From contig JAHPZA010000006.1 of assembly GCA_019058445.1 (NCBI GenBank), positions 620,001 to 684,000 on the forward strand: a DNA stretch of 64,000 nucleotides, given 5' to 3'. Under the pieces are notes generated by a model. It was not told the DNA's origin, did not search any database, and worked only from the letters and a program-made list of their open reading frames with translations. The translations under genes and the position numbers were made by a program. Below, piece after piece: positions 8,352 through 16,346 of the stretch. Position 1 is the stretch's first letter. Every line of letters starts with the position of its first letter. Source of the stretch: Promethearchaeota archaeon (GTDB lineage: Archaea > Asgardarchaeota > Lokiarchaeia > Sigyniarchaeales > SOKP01).

Positions 8352-9098
8352 ATGAAAACTAATTCACTTAAAAAATTGAAAGTTGGAATAGTATCTGATG
8401 GAAAATATGGTGAAAGAGCTTTTGAGAATATAAAGAGGAACTTTAAAGTATACTGGATTCTCGTTCCAGACATACCTTCTAACATCATGTTAGATGATGA
8501 TTTAGAACTTGATATCCCTGATTGCGATTTATACGTTTCTTACGTTAGACATCCAGATATTATCTTGGAATTAGTAGACCTTCAAAAGCCATTGATACTT
8601 GGCGTATTACCGGGTGTTGGTCTATTAAATCAAGCAAGAACCATAAATCCATATGTAATTCATGCTCCCACCATGTGTTCTCTTGAGAATGATACAGGAA
8701 TTCCAGAAATTGACATATTTACAACCTATTACGGAAGGCCAATTTATGAGCCTAAAATTGATGAAAGTGGAAAATTTAAAGAAATAAAAGTAAAACGCTC
8801 ATCATTATGCGGATCTTCTGAAGCAGGAGCAGATTTTCTTTTAAATAAGGAATTCAACACTGAAAACCTTCAAAATTTTGCATTAAGTGTTTGTCATGAA
8901 TGTCGCGCGCCCCGGTTCGGCCATACATGTGATAAGGAAGTTGCTGGAGTCAATCATTTAGTTTCACTTTTAAATGCGATATCTCCTGAAGATTTGTCTC
9001 AGATTGATCAAAATTTAAGGCTTTTCATCGAAAGTATGAGAGATGAATACTCTAAAAGAATAAATAATTCTAGAATATTATTAAATAAAGTTAGTTAA
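8352..9098 (+). CDS. DUF166 family protein
   Basis: This 248-residue protein matches the archaeal DUF166 family as I recall it: an opening VGIVSDGKYGERAFENI, then CDLYVSYVRHPD, APTMCSLENDTGIPEID, and a cysteine-rich CHECRAPRFGHTCDKEVAGV stretch near residue 185. The family has been loosely linked to thymidylate synthase, but its reaction is unknown. The four clustered cysteines suggest metal or Fe-S binding. It is the first gene of the arsenic cluster, with only 2 bases between its stop and the acr3 start, so co-expression with arsenite efflux is likely. Confidence 0.75.
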   Translation: MKTNSLKKLKVGIVSDGKYGERAFENIKRNFKVYWILVPDIPSNIMLDDDLELDIPDCDLYVSYVRHPDIILELVDLQKPLILGVLPGVGLLNQARTINPYVIHAPTMCSLENDTGIPEIDIFTTYYGRPIYEPKIDESGKFKEIKVKRSSLCGSSEAGADFLLNKEFNTENLQNFALSVCHECRAPRFGHTCDKEVAGVNHLVSLLNAISPEDLSQIDQNLRLFIESMRDEYSKRINNSRILLNKVS

Positions 9099-9100
9099 AA

Positions 9101-10183
9101 ATGAGTGAAATAAATTTTAAAAACGACAGAATAAATAAAGCAGGAACACCTCATGAGCTAGGACTTTTCGGAAAGTTTTTACCCTTATGGGTAGCTTTAT
9201 GTATTTTTGCCGGAATCGTCCTTTCTCAGGTTGTTCCCGGAATCAGTGAGACGATAAATTCTTGGACAATAGGGCAAATATCCATTCCAATTGGAATCTG
9301 TTTATTCTTAATGATGTATCCAGGAATGCTGAATCTCCAAGCATCTGAATTGAAGAAGCTTGGTAAAAATCCTAAACCTATCATTTTAACTTTAATATCC
9401 AATTGGATTATAGCTCCTTTTGTTGGTTTAATGATGGCAAGAATCTTTTTACAGGGTCATGAGCAGCTAGTCGTAGCAATTATTTTACTTTCTGCCTCCC
9501 CTTGTACCGCTATGGTCCTTGTATGGGGTTGGATGGCCAGAGGGAACCAAGAGCAAAACGTTACCAATACAAGTTTGAATACCATAACAATTATATTTCT
9601 TTATGTTCCTATTGTTATTCTATTAACTGGCATCCAAAATATTCCAATTGATACAACTCTATTAATAATCTCGTTGATATTTTTTATAGGACTTCCATTA
9701 GCATTAGGAATAACATCAAAAAGACTATTAACGCAAACTAAAGGGGAAGAATGGTTTGAAAGCACTTATCGTCCTATGGTAGGAAAAATGTCGATTGTGG
9801 CATTACTGATAACGTTGATTATCCTTTTTTCTTTAAACGGAGATGTTTTACTTAAAAATCCTGAACTTTTACTCCTAGTTAGCATACCTCTCCTGGTTGG
9901 ATTTGCAATCGTCGTTAGCTATAATGTGATTATTACCAAGCTTTTTAAGCTAAAATATAGAGAAGCAGTCGTTACGGTAATCATTGGCTCATCAAGTCAT
10001 TTCGAAATTGCAATTGCTACTGCGATTGCCATATATGGGATTGGATCTATTGCCGCCTTAGGAACCACAATGGGATTGTTCTGGGAAGTTCCTGTGATGC
10101 TTTCAATAGTTTATTTAGGACGATTTCTTCAAAAACGAGGCTTCTGGGAAGTGAAATTTCCAGAAGATTCAAATAATAATTAA
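9101..10183 (+). CDS. acr3: Arsenite efflux permease, ACR3 family
   Basis: This 360-residue membrane protein has about ten hydrophobic helices. Hallmarks of ACR3 include GQISIPIGICLFLMMYPGML (about 58-77), NWIIAPFVGLM, and SASPCTAMVLVWGWMARGNQ with the conserved membrane cysteine C135 needed for arsenite transport in studied members. A later segment, SSSHFEIAIATAIAIYG, fits the symporter fold shared with bile-acid transporters. It would pump As(III) out of the cell. It lies between the DUF166 gene and arsM under the presumed ArsR promoter. Confidence 0.92.
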   Translation: MSEINFKNDRINKAGTPHELGLFGKFLPLWVALCIFAGIVLSQVVPGISETINSWTIGQISIPIGICLFLMMYPGMLNLQASELKKLGKNPKPIILTLISNWIIAPFVGLMMARIFLQGHEQLVVAIILLSASPCTAMVLVWGWMARGNQEQNVTNTSLNTITIIFLYVPIVILLTGIQNIPIDTTLLIISLIFFIGLPLALGITSKRLLTQTKGEEWFESTYRPMVGKMSIVALLITLIILFSLNGDVLLKNPELLLLVSIPLLVGFAIVVSYNVIITKLFKLKYREAVVTVIIGSSSHFEIAIATAIAIYGIGSIAALGTTMGLFWEVPVMLSIVYLGRFLQKRGFWEVKFPEDSNNN

Positions 10184-10203
10184 ATTTGAGGTGAATAGTA
10201 AAT

Positions 10204-11085
10204 ATGAAAGATGAAAAAGTAAAAATAAGTATTGTCAAGGATGAAAATGTAAAAAAGGTTGTTAGAGAAAAATATGGAATGATAGCAAAATCAAGCAGCT
10301 CCTGTTGTGCGCCTGTAAACTCATGTTGCACACCTATAAGTTCTTGCTGTGGAAGTTCCGAAACAGATATTATGAGTATGATTAGTAAAAACATAGGATA
10401 TAGTGATGAAGAACTTAAATCTGTACCAGATGGGGCTAATCTTGGGCTAGGATGTGGAAACCCTGTAGCCTTGGCTTCATTAAAAGAGGGGGAGACTGTT
10501 CTTGATCTAGGTTCTGGAGCGGGAATTGATTGTTTTTTAGCTGCTAATAAAGTGGGAAAATCTGGGAAGGTTATAGGTATTGATATGACACCTGATATGA
10601 TATTGTCAGCTAGAATGTATGCTGAAAAAAGTAATTACGATAACATTGAATTTAGACTCGGAGAGATCGAACATTTACCAGTAGAAACAACTACTGTAGA
10701 TATTATCATTTCCAATTGTGTAATCAATTTAGTGCCAAATAAAGATAGAGCATTTCAAGAAGCTTATAGAGTGTTAAAACCCGGAGGACGCTTGATGATT
10801 TCAGATATTGTTTTATTAAAAGAACTTCCTGATTTCGTTTTAGAATCAATAGATGCTTATATAGGATGTGTTGCTGGTGCGATATTAAAAGAAGACTATA
10901 TTAAATCAATGGAAAATGCAGGATTTACGAAGATTGAAGTGTTGGATGAAACTATGTTTCCAATCGATGTTTTAACTATTAATCCAAAAGTTATGGAAAT
11001 AGTCAAAGAGATGAATATTGAGCCTCAAATGTTAAAAGACATAGCGAATTCAGTAGTAAGCATAAAAGTAAAAGCATATAAATAA
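10204..11085 (+). CDS. arsM: Arsenite S-adenosylmethionine methyltransferase
   Basis: This 293-residue class I methyltransferase has motif I LDLGSGAGIDCFLAA and a GIDMTPDMI ribose loop. The three cysteines that bind As(III) in ArsM are present: C84 (GLGCGNP), C172 (SNCVINL) and C222 (GCVAGA). It adds methyl groups to arsenite. The N-terminal extension has three Cys pairs (SSCCAPVNSCCTPISSCCGS, 32-51), a motif echoed in two other proteins of this cluster. GAGGTGA stands about 10 bases before the ATG. Confidence 0.94.
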   Translation: MKDEKVKISIVKDENVKKVVREKYGMIAKSSSSCCAPVNSCCTPISSCCGSSETDIMSMISKNIGYSDEELKSVPDGANLGLGCGNPVALASLKEGETVLDLGSGAGIDCFLAANKVGKSGKVIGIDMTPDMILSARMYAEKSNYDNIEFRLGEIEHLPVETTTVDIIISNCVINLVPNKDRAFQEAYRVLKPGGRLMISDIVLLKELPDFVLESIDAYIGCVAGAILKEDYIKSMENAGFTKIEVLDETMFPIDVLTINPKVMEIVKEMNIEPQMLKDIANSVVSIKVKAYK

Positions 11086-11125
11086 TAAAGAAATGAGCGA
11101 ATGTAAGAAAGAATAAGGTGGAAAA

Positions 11126-12775
11126 ATGGCCGTAACCTATATGCGTAGATTGGAGGAAGAACCAGAAACTTACGATTTAAAATTTACAGCTCTCACTAAG
11201 GGACTAAATATCAAAGTTCAAGAGTGGGTATTGCGTCGAATTCCTGATTCCCAATCAATTTTAGAAGTAGGTTGCGGTACTGGCGCTCTAGCATCGAAAA
11301 TGGCACTTAAAGGTAATAATGTTGTTGCAATTGATAAAAACTTTCAAATGATTAATTATGCAATGCAAAATTATCCTTCTGAAGAGAATGTCAATCTTTT
11401 ATATCAAATTGGAACATTTACAGAATTCCCAGTTGAGAAGAATTCAAAGGATATAATTGTGAGTACTTTTATGTTATCTGAGCTTAGACCATTTGAACAT
11501 CAAATATTTTTGCGAAAAGCATGGAGTGCTCTAAAACCAAATGGTCGAATCATATTAGCTGCTGAATTTATTCCTTCAGGAATTTGGAGGATTCCTTTTA
11601 AAATAAAGCGTTGGTGGTTTAAAAAGAAATTACGTAGACTCAGATTAAGAACTACTTTCTTAGTAAAATGGTTTTATAATTATATTGAGCCAATCGGCTT
11701 TAAAATTCAAACCCTAAAAACTTGGAAACACGGTTCCATACAAGCTATGGAATTAGTAAAGCTAGGCAAAGAACCAGGATTTTATCGCCCCAAACCAAAA
11801 AAGTTTAAAGGAATCCGCGCTCAACTAAGGATATATCGATGTTTATTTACTGGTCAGATTGATCATGTTCCCATAGAACCCGGTATTTATCAATCCGGGC
11901 ACCCTAATGAAAATTCCCCCATTATAGTTACAGCGAATTACGAGTATACATACATTAAAGTTATGCGTAACCTAAAAGGACTTGATGCGTGGGTTTTATG
12001 TGTAGATTCCAATGGAATAAATGTATGGTGCGCTGCTCGTGGTAATGATTTTGGAAATGCCCAATTACTTGAAGCAGTGGAGGCAACAGAAATTCGCAAT
12101 CTTACACAGAAAAAAAAACTTTTACTTCCCCAACTCTCTGCTGGTGGAGTTGCTATACCACAATTACCTAGAAATTCAGAAAATTTTCCATTTAAAATTG
12201 TCTATGGCCCAATTTGGTCAAAAGATATTCGGAAGTATAATGATGAACAACCCGTAAGAAAACCAGACTCAATGAAAATTGCTAAATTTACGGTTTCCCA
12301 TCGAATACGAGCAGGGATTACACATACGACTTTTCTTTTAAGAAAAATCTTTCTTTTACCTCTTATAATCATAGCAGGTTTGTTGTTAGCATTAAATTGG
12401 GAAAATAAGTTATGGTGGATTGGAGAATTATTCATGTGGATTATAATAACAAACGCAATTATCGCTTTTTTATTCCCTCTTTCAAATTTTACCAGAAAAT
12501 TCATTAATAAGGGAATTTTCTTTGGAACTATTAATATATTAGTTTTAGGAGGGATTTCTTGGATATTGCATGGATCATTACTCTTTATTCTCTGGAACTT
12601 GAGTTTTTATTTTTGGATTGCATTTTTTTCCACTATGTCTTTTAGCGGATATACAATGTCAACAAGTCCAAGGGAAATTCAAACCGAATATAGGTTGTTT
12701 TTGATGGTAAATAAAATTTTACTTATTATAAGCTTATTTTTTTTAGCTTTTGGAATAATATTTTATATAATTTAA
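11126..12775 (+). CDS. hgcA: Class I methyltransferase fused to HgcA-type corrinoid membrane protein
   Basis: Residues 1-220 form a SAM methyltransferase domain (LEVGCGTGALASKMA, 46-60). From about 237 the sequence follows HgcA: IEPGIYQSGHP, SPIIVTANYEYTY, LKGLDAWVLCVDSNG, then the cap-helix motif NVWCAA (299-304) with C302, the corrin cobalt ligand in HgcA. LLLPQLSAGGVAIPQL and FKIVYGP follow, then about five membrane helices (410-549). HgcA transfers a methyl group from a methyl-corrinoid to Hg(II). The next gene is an HgcB-type ferredoxin. In typical HgcA the GKGTFGT after the motif is conserved; here it is RGNDFGN. The fused methyltransferase is unusual and could load the corrinoid, or act separately on As or another metal. 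Confidence 0.85.
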   Translation: MAVTYMRRLEEEPETYDLKFTALTKGLNIKVQEWVLRRIPDSQSILEVGCGTGALASKMALKGNNVVAIDKNFQMINYAMQNYPSEENVNLLYQIGTFTEFPVEKNSKDIIVSTFMLSELRPFEHQIFLRKAWSALKPNGRIILAAEFIPSGIWRIPFKIKRWWFKKKLRRLRLRTTFLVKWFYNYIEPIGFKIQTLKTWKHGSIQAMELVKLGKEPGFYRPKPKKFKGIRAQLRIYRCLFTGQIDHVPIEPGIYQSGHPNENSPIIVTANYEYTYIKVMRNLKGLDAWVLCVDSNGINVWCAARGNDFGNAQLLEAVEATEIRNLTQKKKLLLPQLSAGGVAIPQLPRNSENFPFKIVYGPIWSKDIRKYNDEQPVRKPDSMKIAKFTVSHRIRAGITHTTFLLRKIFLLPLIIIAGLLLALNWENKLWWIGELFMWIIITNAIIAFLFPLSNFTRKFINKGIFFGTINILVLGGISWILHGSLLFILWNLSFYFWIAFFSTMSFSGYTMSTSPREIQTEYRLFLMVNKILLIISLFFLAFGIIFYII

Positions 12776-12812
12776 AATGAAGAATTAAAAAAAAATCATA
12801 AAAAAAATAAAA

Positions 12813-13124
12813 ATGACAGAATTAAAATCAAATCAAAGTTCATGCTGCACTCCGCAAGCGATTGTGCTTCCTCGTATTTTTATAAATACTTCTACATGTA
12901 CGGGGTGTGGCTTATGCGGAGAAGTATGCCCTTTCGGTCTCCCTAAACAGAATAATTCAGGAAAGTACGAAATACCCCATCCCGAACTATGCACTGAATG
13001 TAGTGCTTGTTTTAGAAACTGCCCTACACAAGCCATTATGATGCAAGAACAAAAAGGATGTGGTTGTTTATGGGATACACGTCAAAGAGCAAAAAATTCA
13101 CAGCAAAATTTATGCTGTGGTTAA
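12813..13124 (+). CDS. hgcB: HgcB-type 2[4Fe-4S] ferredoxin
   Basis: This 103-residue protein has two [4Fe-4S] motifs, CTGCGLCGEVCPFG and CTECSACFRNCPT. It also carries a lone-cysteine region, KGCGCLW, and a terminal CC pair (NLCCG), the layout known for HgcB, which reduces the HgcA corrinoid and helps handle mercury. It follows the hgcA-like gene by 37 bases. An extra SSCC pair near its N-terminus resembles the Cys pairs of ArsM and the next gene. Even without the HgcA context, the terminal CC and extra Cys set it apart from an ordinary ferredoxin. Confidence 0.85.
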   Translation: MTELKSNQSSCCTPQAIVLPRIFINTSTCTGCGLCGEVCPFGLPKQNNSGKYEIPHPELCTECSACFRNCPTQAIMMQEQKGCGCLWDTRQRAKNSQQNLCCG

Positions 13125-13147
13125 ACTAAAATTTAAAGTGTATTAAT

Positions 13148-13537
13148 ATGGAAAAAGAAGAATTAAAAAAAATTGAAAATTCTTGTTGTACACAAAGCAC
13201 ATCGTGCTGTGGAAGTGCTGAGTCAGATCTTATCGATACATCAACTAATAAGGGGATTAAAAATGAATTAGATCCAAGTAAGCTAAATGTTGATATATAT
13301 GTTCCTCTAGACGCCTGTGCATGCGAGTGGTCTCAATTTATGAATCTTATTTTTAGTGCCCTTACACCACATATTAAATATATTAAATATGAAACAAAAA
13401 ACTTAAATTCTAAAGAAGCTCGAAGCCTTAATATTCGGAGCAAATGCGTTATAGTTGACGGAGAAAAAAAATATACAACCTCATATGCCTTAAAGAAAGA
13501 TCTACCTAATTTATTGAAAGAAAAGGGAATCCTATAA
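13148..13537 (+). CDS. CC-rich thioredoxin-like protein of the arsenic/HgcAB cluster
   Basis: This 129-residue protein starts with two Cys pairs (NSCCTQSTSCCGSAESD), strikingly like the ArsM N-terminus. The rest (VDIYVPLDACACEWSQFMNL ... SLNIRSKCVIVDGEKKYTTS) reads like a thioredoxin-fold domain with CAC at the active-site position and a later lone cysteine. It could bind or reduce As or Hg, or pass metal to the efflux or methylation enzymes, as ArsD does in other systems. I do not recognise a named family. It is 23 bases after hgcB and likely in the same transcript. Confidence 0.7.
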   Translation: MEKEELKKIENSCCTQSTSCCGSAESDLIDTSTNKGIKNELDPSKLNVDIYVPLDACACEWSQFMNLIFSALTPHIKYIKYETKNLNSKEARSLNIRSKCVIVDGEKKYTTSYALKKDLPNLLKEKGIL

Positions 13538-13574
13538 ATTTAAATTCAAATTAAAAGCACAAGGGGTAATTATA

Positions 13575-13928
13575 ATGAAAAAGATTTTTTTTGATATCAA
13601 TTTACCAATAAAGAATTTTCAAAAGGGTAAGAAGTACACAGTTGAAGTAAAAGACAACGCTACATTTTTAGAATGTCTCGCGATGGTTGATAAGCAAGAA
13701 CTCGAAGATCCAAAATCCATTTTTCCTATAAACGAGGGATTTATCCACAATTATTTACAGTTATTGGTTAACATCGAAGAAAATTATATTTACGATGATG
13801 TAGGGGTATATGCTTATGGTCCGGATGAAAATGGACTTATGAGAAAATTCATTCCAATTAGAGATAATGTAGAATTTAACGTATATCCTGACAGTGAAAT
13901 TCAATTACAACCTGATGTTGGATGTTGA
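13575..13928 (+). CDS. Small protein, possible beta-grasp (MoaD/ThiS-like) fold
   Basis: This 117-residue soluble protein has the strand order and closing segment of MoaD-like proteins: IRDNVEFNVYPDSEIQLQPDVGC resembles '...L.DGDEV.ILPPVAGG'. It ends in GC rather than the diglycine that carries sulfur in MoaD/ThiS, so a sulfur-carrier role is doubtful. AGGGGTAA precedes the ATG by a few bases. It closes the arsenic/HgcAB cluster and its stop is a double TGA TGA. Function is unknown. Confidence 0.55.
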   Translation: MKKIFFDINLPIKNFQKGKKYTVEVKDNATFLECLAMVDKQELEDPKSIFPINEGFIHNYLQLLVNIEENYIYDDVGVYAYGPDENGLMRKFIPIRDNVEFNVYPDSEIQLQPDVGC

Positions 13929-13937
13929 TGAGAAGCG

Positions 13938-14045
13938 GTGCAAGATCGGCTGGATATTGGAAAATTTAAAACAGTCCTACGTAAACGATATGGGAAAGAT
14001 AACGATTATTTTGCACATTACTTTAAAAAAGAAAAAGAAAAATAA
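13938..14045 (+). CDS. Short open frame directly downstream, possible remnant
   Basis: After two in-frame TGA codons, a GTG starts a 35-codon frame reading VQDRLDIGKFKTVLRKRYGK and ending in a lysine/glutamate-rich tail. It shares the frame of the preceding gene. The composition looks protein-like, suggesting the tail of a lost gene or a small protein; a ribosome binding site is not clear. Confidence 0.3.
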   Translation: MQDRLDIGKFKTVLRKRYGKDNDYFAHYFKKEKEK

Positions 14046-14161
14046 TATGTTGAATGAAATCTTTCAAAAAATTGTAGTGAAAGATTGACAATAGGACCGC
14101 CTCCTATATTTCTTAATGAATAATTTAAAAAATCTCGTTATATTTTCTATCGTGAATATAT

Positions 14162-15121
14162 ATGGATATTTTCTCACATTTTTTATTTGCAATGCTGCTA
14201 TGTGTTTACTTTATGAGGTCATCCAGCGAGGAACTTGTAATTTTTGCAGGTTTAATGGCAGTATTGGCTGATTTTGATGTTTTTTTGCATTCTTTTAAAG
14301 TTGTGAGAAAATCTAAATTGTTGACCCATAAAGGAATTTCTCACTCTTATTTTGCTGCTCTAATTGTGTCTGCGCCTGCTGCGGGTATTTTTTCTTTAAT
14401 AACAGGAGAATCATTTCTACTATCTTGGATGATTGGCTTTATTTTTTATAGTCTTCATGTTACCCTCGATGCTTCAGCCGCATCTAAAATCCCTCTTTTT
14501 TATCCCATCTCAAAGAAACGGTTTCGATTTTTTATCGATCGGGCAATAAACCCTATATTAGCAATGATTTCAGGTATAGTTCTTCTTTTTTATTTGATTA
14601 TTTATTTTGTTAGTCCCGAGATTTTTTATTCTGATTTAATATATTACGTCTCATTGTTTTATTTCGGATATTTAGCTTACAAAATACTTACTAAAATTTG
14701 GGTTCAATTAAGACTGCCCAAAAATCAAAAATATATCCCCGGAATTCTTCCATTTGTTTACTATATTTACGAAAACCACAATTCAGATGCTAGGCTAATA
14801 TTTACACTCTCCAAAAAATATCAATTTCTTCCGAAAACTATGAAATTAATAGAAACTGAAATTATAACTGGATCTAAAGAAATGGAATATTTTAATAAAG
14901 CGAAAACGCTTAGCAAAAACTATATGTTCTTTTCTAAATGGGAGGCAGTAATTCCGATAATCTTAGACAATAATCGGTTTGTTGTTGTATTGCTTTTTTT
15001 AGCCGAAAGTTATGCTAATGGAAGAGCCTATACACTTGAAGTTGTTTTTGATAAAAATTCAAAAGAGCTGGTCCATATCTCTGATGGATTTGGTCGTGGT
15101 TTAACTGATTACCACAGCTAA
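14162..15121 (+). CDS. YdjM/DUF457-like membrane metal-dependent hydrolase
   Basis: This 319-residue protein has a membrane N-terminal half. It carries the LexA-regulated YdjM-type pattern: MDIFSHFLFAM, VLADFDVFLHS, LTHKGISHSYFAALI and YSLHVTLDASAASKIPLFYP, with conserved His and Asp residues thought to bind metal. About six helices cover residues 1-180. The C-terminal 130 residues are soluble and not typical of the family. It follows the arsenic cluster but has its own upstream gap, so no functional link is implied. Confidence 0.7.
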   Translation: MDIFSHFLFAMLLCVYFMRSSSEELVIFAGLMAVLADFDVFLHSFKVVRKSKLLTHKGISHSYFAALIVSAPAAGIFSLITGESFLLSWMIGFIFYSLHVTLDASAASKIPLFYPISKKRFRFFIDRAINPILAMISGIVLLFYLIIYFVSPEIFYSDLIYYVSLFYFGYLAYKILTKIWVQLRLPKNQKYIPGILPFVYYIYENHNSDARLIFTLSKKYQFLPKTMKLIETEIITGSKEMEYFNKAKTLSKNYMFFSKWEAVIPIILDNNRFVVVLLFLAESYANGRAYTLEVVFDKNSKELVHISDGFGRGLTDYHS

Positions 15122-15169
15122 AAAATAAAAAAATAAAAAAATACCTCTAATTTTTTAAATCTGAATATT

Positions 15170-15304
15170 CTAGTTAGCAAAAGGCAGTGCCAAAGTAAGG
15201 AAATACGAGAAATCTTCAGTACACGAGTATATTTTGGAACATCTCCTTCGTTTTTCATACCTTTCTTCTAACGTTCTAGTTTTATCATTATTTAATTCAT
15301 ACAT
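15170..15304 (-). CDS. Small basic protein, 44 residues
   Basis: A short frame begins MYELNNDKTRTLEERYEKRR and ends ALPFAN. It has GAGGTAA about 9 bases before the ATG, a good site for this genome. It is unknown. The rest of 15122-15454 is AT-rich with no other gene that I can support. Confidence 0.35.
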   Translation of the reverse strand: MYELNNDKTRTLEERYEKRRRCSKIYSCTEDFSYFLTLALPFAN

Positions 15305-15454
15305 AGTTTATTACCTCTTCTTGTGAATCATAAAGGATATCAGAAATATTGTGTGAAATTACTTTTATTAACCTTCATATGACGATTTATTGAAAAATAG
15401 ATGATTTTGATTATGCAGATTAATTCTATAGTTAATTTCTTTTTTAAAATATAA

Positions 15455-15616
15455 TCAATTCTCTCTCGTTTGAGTTTCCAAACTTTTTCTTCTAATATAG
15501 AGCAAAATTTTAAGAATGATATAAACACCTATAGCAATTACACCTATTGCTCCAACTATCATGAAAAAATACGCTGCGCCAAGATTTCCTTCAAAATTTA
15601 CTGTGTCTAAAATCAT
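15455..15616 (-). CDS. Small single-pass membrane protein
   Basis: This 53-residue protein has one strong membrane helix (AAYFFMIVGAIGVIAIGVYI) and a basic, polar C-terminus (RRKSLETQTREN), suggesting an outside N-terminus and a cytosolic tail. I start it at the ATG at 15616; an upstream start at 15682 would add a less convincing hydrophobic stretch. It is divergent from the HD hydrolase. Function is unknown. Confidence 0.45.
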   Translation of the reverse strand: MILDTVNFEGNLGAAYFFMIVGAIGVIAIGVYIILKILLYIRRKSLETQTREN

Positions 15617-15702
15617 CTTTTTTATTAAGGAGTAAATTTTCAAGTTTAATAATTGTTTTATAATTAATATAAATAGAAACAAGATAAAAGAATTTAACTT
15701 TC

Positions 15703-16299
15703 ATGTTAGAAAATGAGATTATTTTAAAAATAAGGAATTTTGCTATTGAGAACTCTGAGAAAAATGATATCCATGGATTTTCTCATGTTGAGCGGGTGTA
15801 TGATACATGTATTAAGATTGGCCGCAAATTAAACGCTAATATGAAAGTACTAAAAATTGCTGCTCTTCTTCATGACATTGGTAGAATTGAAGAAAAAGAA
15901 TCTCTTCTAAAACGAAATCACGCAGAAATTTCAGCATTAAAAGCCAAACAATTTCTAACTACAAATAATTTCAATCTTTCCGAAAAGGATATTGAGAATA
16001 TAGTTCATACTATAAGGGCTCATTCTTTTTCAAATAAGATTGCTCCTTATACGCTTGAAGCAAAAATCCTTTCAGATGCGGATAAATTAGACGCAATTGG
16101 TGCTATAGGAATTTTTCGGACCATTGGATTTACTTTACAGAAATACGGTGGAATTGAACAAGTGATTGAGCATCTTGAAAACAAGATTTTAACCTTAAAA
16201 GATAAAATGTATTTAGATTATACACAAAAAATTGCCGAAGAGCGCCATAATATTGTATTGGAATTCTATAGAAAATTAAAAAAAGAAAAAATTAGTTAA
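15703..16299 (+). CDS. HD-domain phosphohydrolase
   Basis: This 198-residue protein has the HD superfamily metal-binding residues in order: GFSHVERVYD, LLHDIGR (the HD pair), an RNHAEIS histidine, IRAHSF, and SDADKLDAIGAIG. Members hydrolyse nucleotide phosphates or related compounds; this single-domain HDIG-like form is common in archaea and its substrate is unknown. It has its own short upstream region and runs toward the aldehyde oxidoreductase gene on the other strand. Confidence 0.88.
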   Translation: MLENEIILKIRNFAIENSEKNDIHGFSHVERVYDTCIKIGRKLNANMKVLKIAALLHDIGRIEEKESLLKRNHAEISALKAKQFLTTNNFNLSEKDIENIVHTIRAHSFSNKIAPYTLEAKILSDADKLDAIGAIGIFRTIGFTLQKYGGIEQVIEHLENKILTLKDKMYLDYTQKIAEERHNIVLEFYRKLKKEKIS

Positions 16300-16346
16300 T
16301 AGGAAAAAAATAGAGTTTGAAAAAAAAATAAGATTCTGAGTTTTTA

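Noticed and set aside
10047..10394. Minus-strand frame of 115 codons over the acr3/arsM junction
   Set aside because: It is antisense to two well-supported genes and has no recognisable motif.
6475..12836. Identical first residues MTELKSN in the AAA-like protein and HgcB
   Set aside because: The similarity stops after seven residues, and the proteins are otherwise unrelated; likely coincidence.
13926..13931. Double TGA as possible selenocysteine codons
   Set aside because: Two adjacent UGA codons at the end of a gene, with no visible SECIS-like hairpin in the short downstream stretch, fit ordinary termination better.
15340..15528. 62-codon minus-strand frame near the small membrane protein
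   Set aside because: It overlaps the better supported membrane frame and has no motif or ribosome site.
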